This document shows positions 54,785 through 62,769 of a stretch of DNA of 64,000 nt, one piece after another (the first letter of the stretch is position 1; each line of letters begins with the position of its first letter). The stretch covers positions 1,638,488 to 1,702,487 of the forward strand of contig NZ_JAODBT010000001.1 in NCBI RefSeq assembly GCF_027497995.1, written 5' to 3'. A program made the translations under genes and the position numbers. The notes under the pieces are model-generated. The model was given only the letters and a program-made list of their open reading frames with translations, ran no database searches and was not told the origin of the DNA. This DNA comes from Stenotrophomonas sp. Iso1 (lineage in GTDB: Bacteria > Pseudomonadota > Gammaproteobacteria > Xanthomonadales > Xanthomonadaceae).

Positions 54785-56029
54785 CTACTGCAGGTCGCGC
54801 AGATTCAACCGCCGTAGCTGCGGCGCCTTCCATGCGGTGACACCCGCCACGCCCAGCACGGCACAGCCGCCGATCACCACCGCCGGCACCAGTCCCAGCA
54901 GCCGTGCCATTGTTCCGGCATAGAACGCGCCCAGTTCGTTGGACGAACTGATGAAAATGCCGTTGATCGAGGACACTCGTCCGCGCATTTCATCCGGGGT
55001 CGCCAGTTGCAGGATGGTCGAACGCACCACCACGGACACGCCATCACAGGCGCCATAGAACAACAGGATCGCCGCCGACAGCCAGAAGCTGTGCGACAGG
55101 CCGAAGGCGATCACGCACAGGCCAAAGCCGGCCACCGCGAACAACAGCACACGGCCGGCATTGCGCTGCAACGGGCGTCGCGCCAGCCACACGCCAACGC
55201 AGATCGACCCCAGCGCGGGTGCCGCGCGCAGGATGCCCAAGCCTTCCGGACCGTAATGCAGGATGTCCTGGATGAAGGCTGGCAGCATTGCCACCACGCC
55301 ACCGAGCAGTACCGAAAACATATCCAGGGCCATCGCGCCGAGCATGATCTGGTTCGACAATACGAAGCGTGCGCCCTCGGCAATGCTGGCGAAGATTGGC
55401 GCGCGGGTCTGCGGTGGCGGCGGTTCGCTCACCTTGAGCCAGGCCAGTGCCGCCAGCGCCAGTGTCGCCATGACGGCGGCCACGCCATATGAAAGCCCTT
55501 TGCCGCCCCAGGCAACCAGCACGCCGCCCAGTGCCGGGCCAATGACCATGCCGGCCTGGAACACCACGCTGCCGAAGCCGGCACCGCGCGCGAACTGCTC
55601 GCGGGCCAGGACGCGTGCGAACAAGGCGTTGTAGATCGGCGACAGGAACGCGCGGACCATCCCGGTCAGCGCAATGGCTACATAGATCGGCCAGACGCCT
55701 TTGATCGGCAACCAGCCCATCGCCACGGTAACCAGCACCAGAGCGGTGGCAATCAGCCCCAAGGTGGCGGCCATGCCCAGCTTGCGGCGTGGCAGGTGGT
55801 CGACCAGATAGCCGGCAAACGGCGCCACGCAGAAGAACGGCAGCACCTCGGCCAAGCCGATCAGGCCAAGCGAGAACGGATTGCGGGTGATTTCATAGAT
55901 ATGCCAGCCAACCGTGACCGCGACGATCTGATAAGACAGCATCGCCGCAATTCGGTACATCAGCAGCTGGGCAAAACCGGGTTGCCGCAGCAGCGCTGCG
56001 GCGCTGGAACTGTCTTTCGTTACGCTCAC
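54785..56029 (-). CDS. Major facilitator superfamily transporter
   Basis: A 414-residue inner-membrane transporter with about 12 TM helices. It has the loop 2-3 signature 'GYLVDHLPRRKLG' near residue 73 and the related 'WLARRPLQRNAG' after TM8. The overall pattern (HIYEITRNPFSLGLIGLAEVLPFF at the start, given here in part) resembles the enterobactin-exporter EntS/MFS_3 group. The substrate cannot be told. The start overlaps the sufE stop by 4 bp, so the two genes are coupled. Confidence 0.87.
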   Translation of the reverse strand: MSVTKDSSSAAALLRQPGFAQLLMYRIAAMLSYQIVAVTVGWHIYEITRNPFSLGLIGLAEVLPFFCVAPFAGYLVDHLPRRKLGMAATLGLIATALVLVTVAMGWLPIKGVWPIYVAIALTGMVRAFLSPIYNALFARVLAREQFARGAGFGSVVFQAGMVIGPALGGVLVAWGGKGLSYGVAAVMATLALAALAWLKVSEPPPPQTRAPIFASIAEGARFVLSNQIMLGAMALDMFSVLLGGVVAMLPAFIQDILHYGPEGLGILRAAPALGSICVGVWLARRPLQRNAGRVLLFAVAGFGLCVIAFGLSHSFWLSAAILLFYGACDGVSVVVRSTILQLATPDEMRGRVSSINGIFISSSNELGAFYAGTMARLLGLVPAVVIGGCAVLGVAGVTAWKAPQLRRLNLRDLQ

Positions 56030-56466
56030 TGCTGGTGTGCTTTGGCGGTTTCGCGAATGAAGGCCAGCATTGCGGCCAGGCCATTGCTGCGGGTGGGTGA
56101 CAGGTGCTTGGCCAGACCGATGGCGGACACATAGTCCGGCTCGGTGGCCAGGATGTCAGCGGCGGAGCGCCCGGAATACACACGCAGTGCCAAGTAGATC
56201 AGGCCCGAGACGATGGCCGAGTCACTGATGGCGTGGAAGACCAGCTTGTCGGCATTGCCCTCGGGCACGATCCAGACCATCGACTGGCAGCCGAGCAGGC
56301 GGTGTTCCTCGCTTTTCCATTCTTCCGGAAAGGTGGGCAGCTTGCGGCCGAGGTCAATCAGGTACTGGTAGCGCTCGGACCAATCACCAAAGAAGGAGAA
56401 CTCCTCGGCAATGGTGGCCTGTGCTTCGGCGGGGGTGGGTTCGAGCGGGAAAATGGTGTCGGTCAT
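56026..56466 (-). CDS. sufE: SufE-family sulfur acceptor protein
   Basis: A 146-residue protein that takes persulfide sulfur from a SufS-type cysteine desulfurase and passes it to iron-sulfur cluster assembly. The acceptor Cys60 is in HRLLGCQSMVW. FSFFGDWSERYQYLIDLG near residue 23 and 'FLSPTRSNGL'-like KHLSPTRSNGLAAML near the end are typical. I chose the ATG at 56466 with AGGAAC upstream; the frame extends to 56619 through repeat-like DNA. No other suf genes are adjacent, so a CsdE-like partner role is possible. Confidence 0.9.
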   Translation of the reverse strand: MTDTIFPLEPTPAEAQATIAEEFSFFGDWSERYQYLIDLGRKLPTFPEEWKSEEHRLLGCQSMVWIVPEGNADKLVFHAISDSAIVSGLIYLALRVYSGRSAADILATEPDYVSAIGLAKHLSPTRSNGLAAMLAFIRETAKAHQQ

Positions 56467-56545
56467 TGTGGGTTCCTGTTTGGCGCCGCTCCACCGGCGA
56501 AGGTTGGGAGGGGCTTTGTGGGGTGGGGGCTTTCTCCCTCTCCCC

Positions 56546-56573
56546 AGCCCCTTTCCCGTGAAGGGGAGGGGCT
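56546..56573. repeat. Degenerate palindrome upstream of sufE
   Basis: AGCCCCTTTCCC-gtgaa-GGGGAGGGGCT is an imperfect hairpin of the same composition as the dispersed CCCCTCTCCCGC family. It lies between cysS and sufE, with TCTCTCCCTC-type remnants next to it at 56625-56655. Confidence 0.45.
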
Positions 56574-56664
56574 TCATGCAGTGTGAGTTGAAGCCGCGCT
56601 GCGCAATCGCGGCTTTCAAGCTGCTCTCTCCCTCACGGCGAAAGCAAGAGAGAGGGCAAGGGTT

Positions 56665-58032
56665 TTATCCCCGCTTCCAGCGCACGCCCTGCGCGGTGTC
56701 TTCCAGCACAATATTCTCAGCGGCCAACTGGTCGCGGATAGCATCGGCGCGAACGAAGTCACGGGCTTGCTTGGCGGCAAGGCGTTCGTCGATCAGGGCT
56801 TGAATACGTGCATCGTCGCCAGCCTCAGCGCCACGGCTGAACCATGCGGCCGGCGCCTGCTGCAGCAGGCCCAGTGCCAGGCCGGCACCGAGCAGTTCGC
56901 GCTTGAGGCGGACCTTGTCTTCGATGCCCTCAGCCTTGCGGGCATCGCTGGCGATGCGGGCCACTTCGGCCAGCGCCAGTGGCGTATTGAGGTCGTCGTC
57001 CAGTGCCGCTTCCACTGCCGCCGGGATTTCCGCCGTGGCGTCGATATCCACCAGGTCACGCAAGGTGCCGTACAGGCGGTCCAGGGTGCGGATGGACTGC
57101 TCGATCAGGTTGTCTGACCACTCCAGCGGCTGCCGGTAGTGGGCCGACAGCAGCGCATAGCGCAGGGCTTCGGGCGGGTGCTGGCGGACCAGGTCGTGCA
57201 CGCGCTGGATGTTCCCGATCGACTTGCTCATCTTGCCGCCGTCGAAGTTGAGCATGCCGTTGTGCAGCCAGAAGCGGGCGAAGGTCTGCCCACCGTGAGC
57301 GCATTCGCTCTGCGCGATCTCGTTCTCGTGGTGCGGGAACTGCAGGTCGACGCCGCCGGCATGGATGTCGATGGTCGGCCCAAGGTGCGCGGCCGCCATC
57401 GCTGAGCACTCGATATGCCAGCCCGGGCGGCCCACGCCCCAGGGCGAGTCCCAGCCGGGGAGGTCATCGGTGGAGGGCTTCCACAGCACGAAGTCGCCGG
57501 CGTCGCGCTTGTAGGGCGCCACTTCGACGCGGGCGCCGGCCAGCATTTCTTCCGGATCGCGGCGCGAAAGCTTGCCGTAGCCCTTGAAGCTGCTCACCGA
57601 GAACAGCACGTGGCCCTCGGCGGCATAGGCATGGCCGCTGGCGATCAGGTCTTCAATCATCGCGATGATGTGGGGAATGTGCGCAGTGGCTTCCGGCTCG
57701 ATATCCGGCGGGACTACGCCCAGCGCGGCCATGTCTTCCCGGTAGGCGGCGGCAAAACGGCCGGTGATGGCTGAGATAGGCACCCCCTGTTCCTTGGCCG
57801 CCGCATTGATCTTGTCGTCAACGTCGGTGATGTTGCGCGCGTAGCGCAGCGCGCCGTAGCGCCGCCGCAGCAGGTTGGCCAGCACCCCGAACACCACGGG
57901 GCCACGGGCGTTGCCGATATGGACGTAGTTGTAGACCGTGGGGCCGCACACATACATGGTTGGGGCGGAGGCATCGAGCGGAGCGAACGGCTCCAGCTGC
58001 CGCGTCAGGTTGTTGTGCAGGCGCAGGGTCAT
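56665..58032 (-). CDS. cysS: Cysteinyl-tRNA synthetase
   Basis: A 455-residue class I synthetase. The HIGH motif is HIGN in '[17 protein letters not shown]' near residue 33, and the KMSKS motif is KMSKS in [12 protein letters not shown] near 268. A zinc-binding site involves CGPTVY at the start, the [10 protein letters not shown] region, and [10 protein letters not shown]. The DALR-type C-terminal helical domain is complete. The length is normal (E. coli 461). Confidence 0.97.
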   Translation of the reverse strand: MTLRLHNNLTRQLEPFAPLDASAPTMYVCGPTVYNYVHIGNARGPVVFGVLANLLRRRYGALRYARNITDVDDKINAAAKEQGVPISAITGRFAAAYREDMAALGVVPPDIEPEATAHIPHIIAMIEDLIASGHAYAAEGHVLFSVSSFKGYGKLSRRDPEEMLAGARVEVAPYKRDAGDFVLWKPSTDDLPGWDSPWGVGRPGWHIECSAMAAAHLGPTIDIHAGGVDLQFPHHENEIAQSECAHGGQTFARFWLHNGMLNFDGGKMSKSIGNIQRVHDLVRQHPPEALRYALLSAHYRQPLEWSDNLIEQSIRTLDRLYGTLRDLVDIDATAEIPAAVEAALDDDLNTPLALAEVARIASDARKAEGIEDKVRLKRELLGAGLALGLLQQAPAAWFSRGAEAGDDARIQALIDERLAAKQARDFVRADAIRDQLAAENIVLEDTAQGVRWKRG

Positions 58033-58202
58033 GGGTATCTGTTTGGGGGTGAGGCGAACTCCGCAATTCTAGCGGGCCGGGGCGGACGGGGCACTCTTGG
58101 GCTGTGCAGGATGCGGATGGACGGGTAAGGTTCAGCCCCAAGGCCGTGGCGCTGCCTACACTATTGGCTACCATTCGCTCCCGCATCGTACTGTTGACCT
58201 TG

Positions 58203-58772
58203 ATGAATCCAATTCCGCTGCTGTTGACGCTTTGCCTGTGTACCGTCGCCCCCGGGGTTGTGGTTGCGCAGGAGAGTGATCTGCGCAATCGGGTGGTTAT
58301 CGTGGAAAACGTCCGCTACGACTATGCGCAGGTGCTCAATGTCGAGCCAGTGTTCCAGACACTGCGCGCCACGCGTACCGAGGAACATTGCGAGCCGGTC
58401 TCCACGCGCACGTTGGCGCCGGTGCAGGTCAAGGGCGAGAACGGCGAGGATCGCGGCGGCATGCGCCGCTTCTGGGACTCGGTGAAAGGCATTTTCGGCG
58501 GCGGGAAAGAAGAAGCGGACGAAGTCGTCAGTGGTGAAGATGCGCAGCCCCGACATGCCGCTGGCGGCTCGGGGATGTTGACCCCCGAGTGCAAGGTGGT
58601 GGAAGTGGGGCGTGAGTTCCGCCGGCCTATCGCCTATGACGTGGACTACGTCTACAAGGGCATCAAGTTCCGTTCGCGACTGCCGGAAGATCCGGGCAAC
58701 CGTCTGAAGCTGCGGGTGTCGATCACCCCGGATATCGGCCAATCGTTCGACGCCGCGTCGGCCACTCCGTGA
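58203..58772 (+). CDS. Exported protein of unknown function
   Basis: A 189-residue protein with a signal peptide (core PIPLLLTLCLCTVAPG, cleavage near VVVAQES). I do not recognise the family. The mature part has two conserved-looking cysteines (EEHCEP and TPECKVVEVG), a charged Gly/Glu-rich middle (FGGGKEEADE), and ends with a beta-rich stretch (RRPIAYDVDYVYKGIKFRSRLP, shown in part, and 'RVSITPDIG'). The ATG at 58203 is the one that gives a signal peptide; the frame is open from 58104. It precedes the arginine operon on the same strand, but the leader terminator separates them. Confidence 0.7.
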   Translation: MNPIPLLLTLCLCTVAPGVVVAQESDLRNRVVIVENVRYDYAQVLNVEPVFQTLRATRTEEHCEPVSTRTLAPVQVKGENGEDRGGMRRFWDSVKGIFGGGKEEADEVVSGEDAQPRHAAGGSGMLTPECKVVEVGREFRRPIAYDVDYVYKGIKFRSRLPEDPGNRLKLRVSITPDIGQSFDAASATP

Positions 58773-58825
58773 TGTTGCGCTGCGACACTTGCGCACCGGC
58801 AGGGTGCGTGCGAGTATGCGCGACG

Positions 58826-58927
58826 ATGAAAGCCAACAGCTTCCAGCACGCAACCAGCACCGCCCGGATGGCCTCCGGCATGACGTCGCGTGCCCGCCGA
58901 CCGGAATCCCACATATTCGCTGGGTGA
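58826..58927 (+). CDS. Candidate arginine leader peptide (33 aa)
   Basis: A short frame starting MKANSFQHATS and ending SHIFAG, with Arg at positions 14, 22, 24 and 25. The run Arg-Ala-Arg-Arg (CGT GCC CGC CGA, 58889-58900) includes the rare codon CGA. Its stop TGA (58925-58927) overlaps the segment GCTGGGT (58919-58925), which is complementary to the 5' arm of the terminator at 58953. No strong ribosome binding site is visible, and a GTG at 58808 is an alternative start. GC-rich DNA yields Arg codons by chance, so the arrangement is stronger evidence than the composition. Confidence 0.5.
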   Translation: MKANSFQHATSTARMASGMTSRARRPESHIFAG

Positions 58928-58985
58928 CCGGGGCTTCGTGCTGTCTGTTCAGAAAACCCAGCCCAGGCTGGGTTTTTTCGTTTTT
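58843..58985 (+). promoter_or_regulatory. Candidate transcription attenuator of the arginine operon
   Basis: Three mutually exclusive pairings are possible. The terminator forms from ACCCAGC (58956-58962) with GCTGGGT (58967-58973). The antiterminator forms from GCTGGGT (58919-58925) with the same ACCCAGC. A protector pairing uses CCAGC at 58843-58847 or 58854-58858 with GCTGG (58919-58923). A ribosome paused on the Arg codons at 58889-58900 would leave 58919-58925 free and favour read-through. A ribosome reaching the stop would cover it and favour termination. This is inferred from sequence. Confidence 0.55.
58953..58985 (+). terminator. Intrinsic terminator in the arginine operon leader
   Basis: AAAACCCAGC pairs with GCTGGGTTTT (10 bp, CCAG loop), followed by a T-run interrupted once by CG. 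It lies 89 bp before the first arg gene and 180 bp after the previous gene. It could also simply end the upstream transcript. Confidence 0.9.
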
Positions 58986-59073
58986 GGTTTCTGAAAGTTT
59001 CAAACGCAATGAGTCGCGCCTTGGCGCATCCAACCGCCGGTAACGGCGACATTCCGCAGCAAAGGATGGATTG

Positions 59074-60084
59074 ATGTCTCTGAAGCATTTCTTGAACACC
59101 CAGGACTGGAGCCGCGAGGACCTCGACGCGCTGCTCACGCAGGCGACGCTGTTTAAGCAAAACAAGCTGGGCGATGACCTCAAGGGCAAGTCGATCGCCC
59201 TGGTGTTCTTCAACCCCTCCATGCGTACCCGCACCAGCTTCGAGCTGGGTGCGTTCCAGTTGGGCGGCCATGCGGTAGTGCTGCAGCCGGGCAAGGATGC
59301 GTGGCCGATCGAGTTCAACCTCGGCACGGTGATGGATGGCGACACCGAAGAGCACATCGCTGAAGTGGCCAAGGTGCTCGGCCGTTATGTCGACCTGATC
59401 GGCGTGCGCGCGTTCCCGAAGTTTGTCGACTGGCAGTACGACCGCCAGGACATCGTGCTCAAGAGCTTTGCCAAGTATTCGCCGGTGCCGGTCATCAACA
59501 TGGAGACCATCACCCATCCCTGCCAGGAGCTGGCGCATATCCTGGCGCTGCAGGAGCATTTCGGCACCACGGACCTGCGCGGCAAGAAGTACGTGCTGAC
59601 CTGGACCTACCACCCCAAGCCGCTGAACACCGCCGTGGCCAACTCGGCGCTGACCATCGCCACGCGCATGGGCATGGATGTGACCCTGCTGTGCCCGACG
59701 CCGGACTACATCCTTGACGAGCGTTACATGGGCTGGGCCGAGCAGAACGTAGCCGAGAGCGGTGGTTCGCTGCAGGTCAGTCATGACATTGCCAGCGCCT
59801 ATGCCGGCGCTGACGTGGTCTACGCCAAGAGCTGGGGCGCGCTGCCGTTCTTCGGTAACTGGGAGCCGGAAAAGCCGATTCGCGACCAGTACCAGCACTT
59901 CATCGTTGACGAGGCCAAGATGGCGCTGACCAACAATGGCGTGTTCAGCCACTGCCTGCCGCTGCGTCGCAACGTGAAGGCTACCGACGGCGTGATGGAT
60001 TCGCCGCAGTGCATTGCCATCAATGAGGCGGAGAATCGCCTGCACGTACAGAAGGCGATCATGGCCGCGCTGGCTGGCAAGTAA
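59074..60084 (+). CDS. argF': N-acetylornithine carbamoyltransferase
   Basis: A 336-residue enzyme that transfers a carbamoyl group to N-acetylornithine, the route used by xanthomonads instead of ornithine carbamoyltransferase. The carbamoyl-phosphate site is SMRTRTS (49-55) and HPCQ (148-151). Residues reported for the Xanthomonas enzyme are at the same numbers: W77, E92, E144, K252, R298 and the carboxylated K302 in LPLRRNVKATD. I chose the ATG at 59074 with AGGA upstream. It is the first gene after the candidate attenuator and is followed by argG, argE and argB. Confidence 0.97.
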   Translation: MSLKHFLNTQDWSREDLDALLTQATLFKQNKLGDDLKGKSIALVFFNPSMRTRTSFELGAFQLGGHAVVLQPGKDAWPIEFNLGTVMDGDTEEHIAEVAKVLGRYVDLIGVRAFPKFVDWQYDRQDIVLKSFAKYSPVPVINMETITHPCQELAHILALQEHFGTTDLRGKKYVLTWTYHPKPLNTAVANSALTIATRMGMDVTLLCPTPDYILDERYMGWAEQNVAESGGSLQVSHDIASAYAGADVVYAKSWGALPFFGNWEPEKPIRDQYQHFIVDEAKMALTNNGVFSHCLPLRRNVKATDGVMDSPQCIAINEAENRLHVQKAIMAALAGK

Positions 60085-60094
60085 GCATTCAAAT

Positions 60095-60199
60095 CCCTCT
60101 CCCGCTGGCGGGCGAGGGCTGGGGTGAGGAAGAGCTCCTCGTCCCATGCATCACTCAACGTATTACCCCCTCCCCAATCCCTCCGCAGGAGGGAGAGGG
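60095..60199. repeat. Two palindromes between argF' and argG
   Basis: CCCTCTCCCGC-TG-GCGGGCGAGGG (60095-60118) is followed by GGGGTGAGG. A second hairpin, CCCTCC-GCA-GGAGGG (60179-60193), is followed by AGAGGGG. The pair fills most of the 147-bp gap inside the operon. Confidence 0.7.
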
Positions 60200-60231
60200 G
60201 CTCAAAGATCAAGAGCAGAGAGTTCTTTCCC

Positions 60232-61422
60232 ATGAGCAAAGACATCGTCCTCGCCTTCTCCGGCGGCCTCGACACCAGCTTCTGTGTGCCATACCTGCAG
60301 GAGCGTGGTTACAACGTGCACACCGTGTTCGCCGACACTGGCGGCGTGGATGCCGATGAGCGTGATTTCATCGAGAAGCGTGCTGCCGAATTGGGTGTTA
60401 CCAGCCACGTCACGGTCGATGGCGGCCCGGCAATCTGGGAAGGCTTCGTCAAGCCGTTCGTATGGGCGGGCGAGGGTTACCAGGGCCAGTACCCGCTGCT
60501 GGTATCCGACCGTTACCTGATCGTGGATGCCGCACTCAAGCGCGCCGCCGAACTGGGCACCAACATCATCGCCCACGGCTGCACCGGCATGGGCAACGAC
60601 CAGGTGCGTTTCGATCTGGCCGTGAAGGCGCAGGGCGACTACGTGATCGTCGCGCCGATCCGCGAAATCCAGAAAGAACACACGCAGACCCGCGCTTACG
60701 AGCAGAAGTACCTCGAAGCACGTGGCTTCGGCGTGCGTGCCAAGCAGCAGGCTTACACCATCAATGAGAACCTGCTGGGCCTGACCATGTCCGGCGGTGA
60801 GATCGACAAGTGGGAGGCCCCGGGCGAAGGTGCACGTGGCTGGTGCGCTCCTCGCAGTGCATGGCCGGTCGAGCCGCTGACCGTCACCTTGAAGTTCGTC
60901 GAGGGCGTGGCTGTCGAGCTGGACGGCAAGGCGCTGCCGGGTGAACAGATACTGGCCAAGCTCAACAAGCTGTTCGCGCAGTACGGCGTGGGCCGCGGTG
61001 TTTATACCGGCGACACCGTGATCGGCCTGAAGGGACGCATCGTATTTGAAGCGCCGGGCCTGGTTTCACTGCTGGCCGCGCATCGCGCGCTGGAAGACAC
61101 CGTGCTGACCAAGCAGCAGAATCGCTTCAAGCCGGAAGTCGCGCGCAAGTGGGTAGAGCTGGTGTACGAAGGCTTCTACCACGACCCGCTCAAGACCGAC
61201 ATCGAAGCCTTCCTGAAGGCCTCGCAGGCCAAGGTGACCGGCGAAGTGGTGCTGGAAACCCGTGGTGGCCGCGTGGATGCGGTGGCCGTGCGGTCGCCGC
61301 ACATCCTCAATGCCAAGGGCGCAACTTACGCGCAGTCGGCGGACTGGGGCGTGGAAGAAGCGGAAGGCTTCATCAAGCTGTTCGGTATGAGCTCGACGCT
61401 GTACGCGCAGGTCAATCGCTGA
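60232..61422 (+). CDS. argG: Argininosuccinate synthase
   Basis: A 396-residue ATP-dependent enzyme joining citrulline and aspartate. It has the PP-loop [12 protein letters not shown] at residues 7-18, the '[14 protein letters not shown]' region near 117, and the later [11 protein letters not shown] chose the ATG at 60232; the frame is open to 60124, but that part is repeat DNA. In this pathway citrulline arises after deacetylation of N-acetylcitrulline by ArgE, which is encoded next. Confidence 0.97.
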   Translation: MSKDIVLAFSGGLDTSFCVPYLQERGYNVHTVFADTGGVDADERDFIEKRAAELGVTSHVTVDGGPAIWEGFVKPFVWAGEGYQGQYPLLVSDRYLIVDAALKRAAELGTNIIAHGCTGMGNDQVRFDLAVKAQGDYVIVAPIREIQKEHTQTRAYEQKYLEARGFGVRAKQQAYTINENLLGLTMSGGEIDKWEAPGEGARGWCAPRSAWPVEPLTVTLKFVEGVAVELDGKALPGEQILAKLNKLFAQYGVGRGVYTGDTVIGLKGRIVFEAPGLVSLLAAHRALEDTVLTKQQNRFKPEVARKWVELVYEGFYHDPLKTDIEAFLKASQAKVTGEVVLETRGGRVDAVAVRSPHILNAKGATYAQSADWGVEEAEGFIKLFGMSSTLYAQVNR

Positions 61423-61456
61423 GCGAGAACGGTCCGCACCTGCGGGCTGCTTAAAG

Positions 61457-61568
61457 CCCCTCTCCCGCGTGCGGAAGAGGGGTTGGGGTGAGGGGAGCTT
61501 TTCGCTGATACAGCCGGAAGCTCTCCCATCCGCCCTCTGGACACCTTCCCTCGCTCGCGGAGGAAGGG
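61457..61568. repeat. Two palindromes between argG and argE
   Basis: CCCCTCTCCCGC-GT-GCGGAAGAGGGG (61457-61482) is followed by TTGGGGTGAGGGG. A second imperfect hairpin with CCTTCC/GGAAGG arms is at 61544-61567. This is the same paired layout as between argF' and argG. Confidence 0.7.
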
Positions 61569-61599
61569 AATCTGTTCACCACTGCTGCCAGTCGAAACC

Positions 61600-62697
61600 A
61601 TGTCCAATTTGCTCGAATCCACCCTGCAGCACCTTGAAGCCCTGGTGTCCTTCGATACCCGTAATCCACCGCGTGCGATCACCACCGGTGGCATCTTCGA
61701 TTACCTGCGCGACAACTTGCCGGGCTTCAACGTCGAGGTGATCGACCACGGCGCCGGTGCGGTCAGTTTCTACGCGGTGCGCGGTACGCCGAAATACCTG
61801 TTCAACGTGCACCTGGATACCGTGCCGGATTCCCCGCACTGGTCGGCCAATCCGCATGTGATGCGTCGCTTGGACGACCGCGTGGTCGGCCTGGGCGTCT
61901 GCGACATCAAGGGCGCAGCTGCTGCACTGGTGGCCGCTGCCAATGTCACCGACGGCGACGCGGCGTTTCTGTTTTCCAGTGATGAAGAAGCCAATGATCC
62001 GCGTTGCATCGCGGCGTTCCTTGCCCGTGGCATTCCGTATGAAGCGGTGATCGTGGCCGAGCCCACCATGAGCGAGGCGGTGCTCGCGCATCGCGGCATC
62101 AGCTCGGTGCTGATGAAATTTCAGGGGCGTGCCGGGCATGCCTCCGGCAAGCAGGATCCTTCCGCCAGTGCGTTGCATCAGGCGATGCGCTGGGGGGGCA
62201 AGGCGCTGGATCATGTCGAGTCGCTTGCGCATGCGCGCTTTGGCGGGTTGACCGGCCTACGCTTCAACATCGGCCGCGTCGAAGGTGGCATCAAGGCCAA
62301 CATGATTGCACCGGAAGCAGAACTGCGTTTTGGCTTCCGTCCGCTGCCGTCGATGGATATCGATGCGCTGCTTGGCACCTTTGCGGGGTTCGCCGAGCCG
62401 CAGGCTGCGCATTTCGAAGAAACCTTCCGTGGCCCGAGCCTGCCGTCGGGTGATATCGCGCGCGCTGAAGAGCGCCGTTTGGCGGCACGCGACGTTGCCG
62501 ACGAACTGGGCCTGCCCATCGGTAACGCTGTCGATTTCTGGACCGAGGCATCGCTGTTCTCGGCCGGTGGTTACACCACGATGGTGTACGGCCCGGGCGA
62601 TATCGCCCAGGCGCACACCGCTGATGAGTTCGTCACGCTGGAGCAACTGCAGCGTTACGTTGAGTCGGTGCACAGCATCCTGCAACGCGGCGCCTGA
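61600..62697 (+). CDS. argE: N-acetylornithine/N-acetylcitrulline deacetylase
   Basis: A 365-residue M20-family metallohydrolase. Metal ligands are in NVHLDTVPDSPHW (His, Asp) near residue 69, CDIKGAAAAL near 102, 'SSDEEAND' near 127 (catalytic Glu pair) and AEPTMSE near 151. A late His is in AQAHTADEFV. Given the N-acetylornithine carbamoyltransferase upstream, the physiological substrate is expected to be N-acetylcitrulline. It is preceded by paired palindromes and followed by argB after 72 bp. Confidence 0.95.
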   Translation: MSNLLESTLQHLEALVSFDTRNPPRAITTGGIFDYLRDNLPGFNVEVIDHGAGAVSFYAVRGTPKYLFNVHLDTVPDSPHWSANPHVMRRLDDRVVGLGVCDIKGAAAALVAAANVTDGDAAFLFSSDEEANDPRCIAAFLARGIPYEAVIVAEPTMSEAVLAHRGISSVLMKFQGRAGHASGKQDPSASALHQAMRWGGKALDHVESLAHARFGGLTGLRFNIGRVEGGIKANMIAPEAELRFGFRPLPSMDIDALLGTFAGFAEPQAAHFEETFRGPSLPSGDIARAEERRLAARDVADELGLPIGNAVDFWTEASLFSAGGYTTMVYGPGDIAQAHTADEFVTLEQLQRYVESVHSILQRGA

Positions 62698-62769
62698 GCC
62701 GCAGTGGCCCGGCGGTTCACCGCCGGCTTCTCCCCCGCGACCGTTGTGGTCGCTTTGTAGACGCAAGCA

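Noticed and set aside
58789..59043. 84-codon frame spanning the arginine leader in another phase
   Set aside because: It reads through the terminator stem, has no ribosome binding site and no recognisable product. The 33-codon frame fits the attenuator geometry better.
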